Assembly (NCBI GenBank): GCA_007119795.1
Contig: SKOZ01000065.1
Coordinates: 1-41,951, forward strand
Length of the DNA stretch: 41,951 bases
From: Planctomycetales bacterium
GTDB taxonomy: Bacteria; Planctomycetota; Planctomycetia; Pirellulales; Thermoguttaceae
Direction of reading: 5' to 3'
Positions within the stretch are counted from its first letter, which is position 1. Each line of letters opens with the position of its first letter. Of the stretch, positions 35,847 to 41,951 are shown one piece after another. Both the position numbers and the translations under genes were made by a program. Under the pieces are notes generated by a model that ran no database searches, was not told the origin of the DNA, and saw nothing but the letters and a program-made list of their open reading frames with translations.

Positions 35847-36126
35847 TGCGCACCCTGCGTTCGATTTCTGCATCCCGCGGGCCCACCGCACCACGTTTCC
35901 CCACTCCCCTATCACCTACCGCCACGCGTTTTCTTCCCGGCAACCGGAGGCGGTTGGGAGAGGGTCAATCGAGCCCAGCCACGCCCTTATCGCGGCGCTT
36001 CGCGTCGCTGAAGCGACGTGCCGCCCGGCGGGGCGTGCCGACGGCAAGCTGGCGGCGCCGCCGGGACTCGAGTACGATTTCTCCTGTCGACAAATCCTGC
36101 GGAAAACGGCCCTTCGAGGTATGATT

Positions 36127-37161
36127 ATGCCACCTGCGCTCGAGGAAATCCAGTCGGCGGCCGCCGTCGTCTATGCCGTCATGCCGGCCACGCCGCAGTA
36201 TTGCTGGCCGCTGCTCTGCGAGCGCTTGGGCACGGAAGTGTGGGTCAAGCACGAGAACCACACCCCCGTGGGCGCCTTTAAGATCCGCGGCGGGCTGGTC
36301 TATTTCGCCCATCTCGTGCAGTCGGGGAAGAGCCCGCGGGGCGTGATCAGTGCGACGCGGGGGAATCACGGCCAGTCGCTGGGCTTTGCCGCCCGCCGCT
36401 ACGGCATTGCCGCCACGGTCGTCGTCCCCTTCGGCAACAGCGTGGAGAAGAATGCCGCCATGCGGGCGCTGGGCGTGGAACTGATCGAGCACGGCGGCGA
36501 TTTCCAGGCCGCCCGCGAGTATGCCGAGTCGCTCGCCCGCGAGCGGTCGCTGCACATGGTGCCCTCGTTCCATCCCCTGCTCGTGGCTGGAGTGGCGACC
36601 TACAGCCACGAGCTCTTCCGCGCGGTTCCCGATGTGGACGTCGCTTACGTACCGATCGGCCTGGGCTCCGGCATCTGCGGGATGGTTGCCGCGCGCGACG
36701 CGCTGCGCCTGAGGACCGAGATCGTCGGCGTCGTCTCCGCGCAGGCCAGCGCCTATGCCGATTCCTTCGCTGCGGGGCGCCCCGTGGCATCGCCGGTGAG
36801 CACCCTGCTCGCCGACGGCATGGCCTGCCGCGTCCCCGAGCCGGGCGCCCTCGAAGTCATCCGCCGCGGCGTGGACCGCATCGTGCGGGTTTCGGACGAA
36901 GAAGTGGCGGCGGCCATGCGCATGCTCTTCGAGTGCACGCACAATACCTGTGAGGGTGCGGGTGCGGCCGCGGCCGCCGCGGCGGCGCAGGACCGGTCGC
37001 GCATCGCCGGCCGCAAGGTCGCCCTGGTCCTCTCCGGCGGCAACGTCGACCGCGAGGTCTTCGCCGCCGTGCTCGCCGGCCAGCCCTTCGCGCAGGCGCC
37101 ACCTGGAACCGGGGGGGAGCCCGGCTCATCCGCGGTAAGCGAAGAGATCGGCGGTGCCTGA
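36127..37161 (+). CDS. Threonine dehydratase-like PLP-dependent enzyme
   Basis: A 344-residue fold type II PLP enzyme of the threonine/serine dehydratase group, which deaminates threonine, serine or hydroxyaspartate. The PLP-Lys segment is KHENHTPVGAFKIRGG; the phosphate-binding and substrate loop is ATRGNHGQSLG; the usual glycine-rich phosphate loop reads IGLGSGICG; the ending LVLSGGNVD is typical. No ACT regulatory domain follows, so it is not the feedback-regulated IlvA form; hydroxyectoine-utilisation EutB-type and catabolic enzymes are alternatives. I choose the ATG at 36127 because GAGG is seven bases upstream; a nearer ATG at 36121 overlaps the Shine-Dalgarno. It ends eight bases before the convergent kinase gene; no terminator hairpin is visible. 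Confidence 0.85.
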   Translation: MPPALEEIQSAAAVVYAVMPATPQYCWPLLCERLGTEVWVKHENHTPVGAFKIRGGLVYFAHLVQSGKSPRGVISATRGNHGQSLGFAARRYGIAATVVVPFGNSVEKNAAMRALGVELIEHGGDFQAAREYAESLARERSLHMVPSFHPLLVAGVATYSHELFRAVPDVDVAYVPIGLGSGICGMVAARDALRLRTEIVGVVSAQASAYADSFAAGRPVASPVSTLLADGMACRVPEPGALEVIRRGVDRIVRVSDEEVAAAMRMLFECTHNTCEGAGAAAAAAAAQDRSRIAGRKVALVLSGGNVDREVFAAVLAGQPFAQAPPGTGGEPGSSAVSEEIGGA

Positions 37162-37169
37162 TCTCTCCG

Positions 37170-39914
37170 TCAGTCGTCCTCGATCAGGCGTGCGATGGTT
37201 TCCGGATGGATCGGCTTCACGAGGTGGGTATGGAAGCCGGACTCCAGCGCCCGCCGCTTCTCCGTCTCCTCCGCGTGACCGGTGACGGCAACGAGCGTCG
37301 TGGACTCCAGCTTAGGATCGGCGCGGACGGCGGCGGCCACCTCGTAGCCGTCCATTCCCGGCAGGCCGATGTCGCAGAGGATGACTTCCGGCCGGAACTC
37401 CTTTGCCGCCAGAACGCCCCCCGGGCCGTCGTAGGCGATGCGCACCTCGTGCCCCCGTTCGGCGAGCAACTCCCGCGTCATTTGGGCCAGGGGGCGCAGG
37501 TCCTCGATGACGAGGATTCGCTTGCGCTGGCCGGTGAGAGGATTTGCGGGGGGCGGGTGGCCGTTCGGCGCCGTTTCGTCAGACACGATCCGCCGGTGCG
37601 CCTGCTGCCACTGGCGGATCAGCACCGCCAGCGCCTCGTATTCGAGCGGCTTGACCAGGTGGTGGTCGATCCCCGCCGCCCGTGAGCGCTGGCGGTCCTT
37701 CTCCTGCCCGTAGCCGGTGGCGGCAACCAGCAGCGCCTCGGTCAGCTTCACTTCCGTGCGCAGTTTCCCAGCCACCTCGTAGCCGTCCATCCCCGGCAAG
37801 CCGATGTCCAAAATCACCAGATCCGGCCTCCGCTCCGAGGCCATGCGGACGCCCTCGAATCCGTCAGCAGCCTTCCGTACACGGTGCCCCTGTTCCCGCA
37901 GCACCAGCGCCAGCATTTCAGCGGCTTCCCGGTTGTCCTCGACGATGAGCACGTCGAGGCAAGGACTCGCCCCGGGCGTCGCGCCGCGGCCGCCGGCGGC
38001 CGTTTCTTGGGCTGGGGGGGCCACCCGCGGCAGCCGGAGGGTGAACACGCTCCCCTTGCCGGCTCCCTCGCTGGCCACGGCGATGGTCCCCTTGTGCAGA
38101 TGGATGATCCTCTTCGCCAGGTTCAGACCGATCCCCAGGCCCTGGTAAGGCCGGTGGATCGACGAGTCGACCTGGCCGAAAAGATCGAAAATCTTCTTCT
38201 GCATCTCGGCGGGGATGCCCAAGCCATTGTCCTTGACCCGGACGATGGCGCTGTCGGCATCCCCTGCCATCGCCAGTTCGATGTGCCCCCCTTCGCCGGT
38301 GTACTTGACGGCGTTGGAGAGGAGGTTCACCAGCACCTGTTGGAGCCGGGCGGCATCGCCCATCACCCAGACCGGTTCCTCGAGGCGACGGAAGGTGAAC
38401 CGGTGCCCCGCTGCCGCCACCCCCTGCGCCACGGCATCGGCGGCCTGCTCGGCAACGGCGGCAAGGTCCAGCACTTCCGACTTGAGCTGGATGGTCCCGC
38501 GGGTCACCCGGGAGATATCGAGCAGATCGTCGACGAGTCTGCGGAGGAGTTTCGCCTGACGGTCCAGCGAGGTGAGGATCTGCTCCCTGCACGAGCAGTC
38601 GGGCTTCTCCCGCAGCAGGTGCAGCCCTGTGACGAGAGTCGCCAGGGGATTCCGCAGTTCATGGCCGAGCATGGCCAGAAACTCGTCTTTGCGGCGGTCG
38701 GCTTCTTTGAGGGCTTCCTCCAATGCCTTATGTTCGCTGACGTCCGGACTGCTGCCGGCCATTCCCAGGAACTCCCCGGAGGCCGAGATCCGAGGCATGC
38801 CGAAGGAATCGATCCACCGCCACTGCCCGTCGGCCCGGCGGACCCGTACCTGGGCGCGAAACGGCGCCTGTTCCCGCAGCGCGGCGTGGAACTTCGCCAT
38901 GTACAAGTCGTGATCCTCGGGGTGGAGCAGCGACTGCCACTCCCGCGCCTGCAGGGCCGCGAGGGTGGTGCCGAAGAACTCGCCGTAGGCGCGGTTGATG
39001 AACTCGATGCCGCCGGAGGCATCGGTGACCCAGATCATCAGCGGCGTTTCGTCGGCCATGGTGCGGAAGCGGTTCTCGCTCTCCCGCAGCGTCCGGTACC
39101 ATTGCCGCGATGCCATGCTGATGTCGCGGCGGGCCTCGTCGAAAAAACGCGCGTGCGTCGGCGACAGGCCCAGTTGACTGCCGAGAAGATCCAGCACCCC
39201 CGCGGAGGCGTTGAGCGGGGCGCCGAGCTCGGCACCCAGCGTGGGAAGGTCACTCTCCCGGCGCCCTAAGCGCGCCTCGATCGCCGCGGCCACCGAGAGC
39301 GCCCAGCCCCAGGTATGCGTGTGCACGTGCTTGTTGGGCACGGAGAGGTCGATGGCACCGACGATTGCTTCACCGCAGCCCCGGAGCGGAACGCCGATAC
39401 AGGTCCATTCGACGTAGGCCGCCTGAAAATGTTCGGGGCCGAGAAGAATGACCGGCCGGCCGGTGGCCAGGCACGTGCCGACGCCATTGCACCCGATGTC
39501 CCGTTCGTGCCAGCTTGCCCCCTCGAAGAGATTGCTGTACTCGCAGGTTTCCACATCGATCCCACTGTGGAGCATCCGCAGGATGCGGCCTTCGCCGTCG
39601 GAGAGGGCGATCAGGTGGGGTTGATTCCCGAGCGTCGTGTGCATCAACGCGAGCGATGGTTCCGCGAGCCGGAGCAACTCCCCGTGCCGCGCACGGAGGG
39701 CTTCCAGCGCGGCGCGGTCGGGCACTTGCCGGCGCAGGACCTGGGGATCCACACCGTACTCGCGGCAGCGCTGCCACGACTCCACGACCACCGGCCGGAT
39801 TCCCTCGGCCGGTCTGCCGCTTCGCAGGTATTCCGCCCGCAGCGCGACGAGATCCGCCATGGGGTCTCCCGCCGGGGCGACGGCCCCCCCTTCGACTCCG
39901 CTTTCTTTGAGCAT
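37170..39914 (-). CDS. Hybrid sensor histidine kinase with AcoR-type N-terminus and two receiver domains
   Basis: A 914-residue soluble signalling protein. N-terminus (about 1-240): AcoR-like input with VVVESWQRC (residues 43-50) and a GAF domain with DIGCNGVGTCL and AYVEWTCIGVPL. PAS domain about 290-395 (DETPLMIWVTDASGGIEFINRAYGEFFG). HisKA with phospho-His in MLGHELRNP (about residue 415). HATPase: LLSNAVKYTGEGG, DNGLGIP and GLGIGL. Then two receiver domains, about 650-770 and 800-914, each with the phospho-acceptor in DIGLPGMDGYEVA. No output domain. The ATG at 39914 has GAGGA eight bases upstream; a TTG at 40043 extends it without support. The sensed signal may be a small diffusible molecule, as for AcoR-type GAF domains. 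No partner regulator is adjacent. Confidence 0.9.
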   Translation of the reverse strand: MLKESGVEGGAVAPAGDPMADLVALRAEYLRSGRPAEGIRPVVVESWQRCREYGVDPQVLRRQVPDRAALEALRARHGELLRLAEPSLALMHTTLGNQPHLIALSDGEGRILRMLHSGIDVETCEYSNLFEGASWHERDIGCNGVGTCLATGRPVILLGPEHFQAAYVEWTCIGVPLRGCGEAIVGAIDLSVPNKHVHTHTWGWALSVAAAIEARLGRRESDLPTLGAELGAPLNASAGVLDLLGSQLGLSPTHARFFDEARRDISMASRQWYRTLRESENRFRTMADETPLMIWVTDASGGIEFINRAYGEFFGTTLAALQAREWQSLLHPEDHDLYMAKFHAALREQAPFRAQVRVRRADGQWRWIDSFGMPRISASGEFLGMAGSSPDVSEHKALEEALKEADRRKDEFLAMLGHELRNPLATLVTGLHLLREKPDCSCREQILTSLDRQAKLLRRLVDDLLDISRVTRGTIQLKSEVLDLAAVAEQAADAVAQGVAAAGHRFTFRRLEEPVWVMGDAARLQQVLVNLLSNAVKYTGEGGHIELAMAGDADSAIVRVKDNGLGIPAEMQKKIFDLFGQVDSSIHRPYQGLGIGLNLAKRIIHLHKGTIAVASEGAGKGSVFTLRLPRVAPPAQETAAGGRGATPGASPCLDVLIVEDNREAAEMLALVLREQGHRVRKAADGFEGVRMASERRPDLVILDIGLPGMDGYEVAGKLRTEVKLTEALLVAATGYGQEKDRQRSRAAGIDHHLVKPLEYEALAVLIRQWQQAHRRIVSDETAPNGHPPPANPLTGQRKRILVIEDLRPLAQMTRELLAERGHEVRIAYDGPGGVLAAKEFRPEVILCDIGLPGMDGYEVAAAVRADPKLESTTLVAVTGHAEETEKRRALESGFHTHLVKPIHPETIARLIEDD

Positions 39915-40318
39915 CGCCCATTCCTCAACTTGCTGGCTCAGGAGTGACCTGCTCTCAACGAGAGGAAACGGCAGTCGTCCGGCGTCCGCGGCGGAATCCT
40001 CTCCACCGCCGGTCCGTTCCCGGAGCGGATTGCCATAAGCCAATCGCTCAAGAGCCTTCCGCCCGACACATGGAATCCGATCGCGGACAGCCAGAATGAT
40101 GCTCGGTCGATTTCGAGCCGCTTGCCCAACGCTCCGGCGATCTCATGGCTCTCCTTCTCTGCGATCAAAAACCGCTCGAAATTGTCGACTGGAGAAAAGT
40201 ATCGCCCCCTGCGCGGACGCTGGCAACCCCTTTCCTCAACCGGGGAAACGCGGCGAGACAAAATGTCGCTGCAGGCGTCACTCCAAGCAGAGGAGTCTCC
40301 CGCATTTTCCCGTGGTGG
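39915..40318. other. Gap of 404 bases between treZ and the histidine kinase
   Basis: The minus strand holds an open frame (40261-39938, TTG start) with partly protein-like sequence but no ribosome binding site and no recognisable family; it may be part of the kinase leader or a gene remnant. No clear promoter, terminator or RNA is visible. Confidence 0.4.
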
Positions 40319-41951
40319 TCATGATTCTTCCCGTTGAAACAGCACAACCGACGCGGGCGCCATTTCGAGGGACGCTTCTCCCGCAGAATGGATCGCTTCG
40401 CTCTCGCCGTTTCCTTCCTCGGAGCGCAGCAGCGGGCGCCACGTCCCCGGCGGCAGCGGCACGTGGACGGTGGCGGGGTGGCCGGCGAAGTGGTACACGG
40501 CACAGATCTCGCTCTCCTCGTGCCAGCGGCGGCAGGTGAGTGCCTGCTGAGCTTCGTTCACACCGACCTCCATCTGCTCCTTGCTCAGGCAGGCCAGCGC
40601 GGGGATGGACTTCCGCAGGCGGATCAACTCGCCGTACCAGCGGTAGAGCTCCTGGTGCTGCGGCTGATCGTGCGCGTGGCGGTCGAGCCGGGCCGCGTGG
40701 AAGGTCGCTTCCTCGTGGGGGGCCGGAATCTGGCCTTCCCAGGCGAAGCGGGTGAATTCCTCCTGCCGGCCGCGCCACACGGCCTCGTTGAGCCGCGCGT
40801 CGCCGTGGTCCGTAAAGAAGGGAAAAGGGACCGTCTCGCCGTACTCCTCCCCCATGAAGACCATGGGAACGTAGGGCGAGAGGAGCACCAGCGCCGCTGC
40901 CAGCTTCAACTGCTCGAAGGAGACCAGACGGCTCAGCCGCTCGCTGGCCAGGCGGTTGCCCACCTGGTCGTGGTTCTGGGCATAGACGACGAAGCAGGTT
41001 GCCGGCACGGCGCGCGAGGAGGCGCCGTGCCGCCGCCCGCGGTAGTGCGAATAATTTCCGGTCAGCGCGAAGCCGTCGCGATAGGCGCGGCCGAGATCCT
41101 CGAGGGAGCCGAAGTCGGCGTAATAGCCCTTCCGCTCACCGGTCAGCAGGGCGTGCAGGGCATGGTGGAAGTCGTCGTTCCAGAGGGCGTCGTGCCCGTA
41201 GCCGCCCAGGGCGGGCGGCGAGACGTGCCGGGGGTCGTTCTGTGTCGTCTCCGAGACGACATACACCCGCCGCCCCAGCCGCTGGGCCTCGGCGTGGACG
41301 GCGGCGGCCAACTCCCGCAATACGGGCCGGGCGGAGTGGTCGAAAATGGCGTGGACCGCATCCAACCGCAGCATATCGATATGGAAATCGCGTATCCAGC
41401 TCACCGCGTTGTCGAAGAAAAAGCGGCGGACGTGGTCGCTGCCGGCCCCGTCGAAGTTGACGGCCGAACCCCAGGGTGTGCGGTAGCGGTCGGTGAAGTA
41501 GGGGCCGAAATCGCTCAAGTAGTTCCCCTCCGGCCCCAGGTGGTTGTAGACCACGTCCAGGGCCACGGCCATGCCGCGGCGGTGGCAGGCGTCGACGAGT
41601 TTGCGCAGCCCCTCGGCGCCACCGTAGGATTCCTGCACGGCGAAGAGGTAGGCACCGTCGTAGCCCCAGTTCCGCGTACCGGGGAACTGGTGGACCGGCA
41701 TGATTTCGACGGCTGTAACACCGAGTTCCACGAGCCCATCGAGACGGGGGATCACGGCCTCGAAGGTGCCCGCCTCGGTGAAGGTCCCCACGTGCAGCTC
41801 GTAGAGGATGTACTGCGCCAGCGGCAGGCCGACCCAGCCCTGGTCGGTCCAGGGGTAGGCATCGTCCACGACCTGCGACGGCCCATGGACGCCCTCGGGC
41901 TGATCGCGCGAGGCGGGGTCCGGCCGTTCCGCCTGCCCATCCAGGCGGAAC
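40319..41951 (-). CDS. treZ: Malto-oligosyltrehalose trehalohydrolase, N-terminus cut by window edge
   Basis: The frame is open to the right window edge (reading starts FRLDGQAERPDPASRDQPEG), so the true start is outside. The trehalohydrolase signature PEGVHGPSQVV then WTDQGWVG is followed by the GH13 barrel: LYELHVGTFT, DVVYNHLGPEGNYLSDFGPYF, the nucleophile in MLRLDAVHAIFD, the acid/base Glu in VVSETTQND and AQNHDQVGNR. The C-terminal beta domain closes the protein. The enzyme releases trehalose from maltooligosyltrehalose (EC 3.2.1.141), the second step of the TreY/TreZ pathway from glycogen or maltodextrin; the partner treY is not in the window. A longer internal start at 41869 (GTG) is in frame but not the real N-terminus. 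Confidence 0.93.
   Translation of the reverse strand, partial: FRLDGQAERPDPASRDQPEGVHGPSQVVDDAYPWTDQGWVGLPLAQYILYELHVGTFTEAGTFEAVIPRLDGLVELGVTAVEIMPVHQFPGTRNWGYDGAYLFAVQESYGGAEGLRKLVDACHRRGMAVALDVVYNHLGPEGNYLSDFGPYFTDRYRTPWGSAVNFDGAGSDHVRRFFFDNAVSWIRDFHIDMLRLDAVHAIFDHSARPVLRELAAAVHAEAQRLGRRVYVVSETTQNDPRHVSPPALGGYGHDALWNDDFHHALHALLTGERKGYYADFGSLEDLGRAYRDGFALTGNYSHYRGRRHGASSRAVPATCFVVYAQNHDQVGNRLASERLSRLVSFEQLKLAAALVLLSPYVPMVFMGEEYGETVPFPFFTDHGDARLNEAVWRGRQEEFTRFAWEGQIPAPHEEATFHAARLDRHAHDQPQHQELYRWYGELIRLRKSIPALACLSKEQMEVGVNEAQQALTCRRWHEESEICAVYHFAGHPATVHVPLPPGTWRPLLRSEEGNGESEAIHSAGEASLEMAPASVVLFQREES

Noticed and set aside
39938..40261. 107-codon minus-strand frame between treZ and the histidine kinase
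   Set aside because: TTG start without ribosome binding site and no recognised family; kept only as a note in the gap entry.

Overview
The window looks like a chromosomal segment of a high-GC planctomycete (Planctomycetota, probably Pirellulales-like). This rests on a DUF1559 pseudopilin with the H-X9-DG ending, several Tat-exported Gfo/Idh/MocA proteins, a hydrazine-synthase-alpha-like (HzsA_M) protein fused to an FGE/SUMF1 domain, and secreted HEAT-repeat proteins. No ribosomal or phage genes are present. Family names come from reading the proteins; no database search was run.

Region 1 (1-11.1 kb, minus strand except the regulator) is a carbohydrate or polyol catabolic operon. In transcription order it runs Gfo/Idh/MocA dehydrogenase, zinc MDR dehydrogenase, FGGY kinase, shikimate-dehydrogenase-like protein, cupin glucose-6-phosphate-isomerase-like protein, L-fucose-isomerase-like protein, TIM-barrel epimerase, second Gfo/Idh/MocA protein, Tat aldo/keto reductase, and a lipoprotein cut by the window edge. 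The first four genes overlap at GTGA/ATGA junctions. A divergent DeoR-family regulator shares a 112-bp control region holding a good promoter and three helically phased CGTTTTG boxes. The substrate cannot be named.

Region 2 (11.1-19.2 kb) holds a decayed fragment of what looks like a sodium:solute symporter, a GH109-like Gfo/Idh/MocA protein, a GH127-like secreted glycosidase, another Tat Gfo/Idh/MocA protein and a secreted HEAT-repeat protein. It ends in a large hairpin between convergent genes.

Region 3 (19.3-27.4 kb, minus strand) is the most interesting part. It is a compact operon of a small cysteine-containing membrane protein, a DUF1559 pseudopilin, a multi-spanning membrane protein, a MotA/TolQ/ExbB proton channel, a DUF2149 protein and a giant membrane-anchored CobN-like chelatase. 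The last four match the HmuT/U/V/S order of Bacteroidota heme-utilisation (hmuRYSTUV) operons, but no TonB-dependent receptor or HmuY is present and the pseudopilin and cysteine protein occupy the upstream positions. A Fur-like 21-bp inverted repeat overlaps the -10 of the predicted operon promoter. I infer an iron-regulated, proton-motive-force-linked heme or tetrapyrrole de-metallation system.

Region 4 (27.7-31.1 kb) has tRNA-Gln(CUG) with a terminator, then a solitary three-domain primase-helicase-nuclease protein of the TOTE conflict-system type, a likely defence gene beside a tRNA.

Region 5 (31.1-41.95 kb) carries the secreted HzsA_M/FGE fusion with two CXXCH motifs, a pair of 38-bp direct repeats, a 64-residue membrane protein, a threonine-dehydratase-like PLP enzyme, a hybrid sensor histidine kinase with an AcoR-type input domain and two receiver domains, and treZ (trehalose synthesis), which runs off the right edge.
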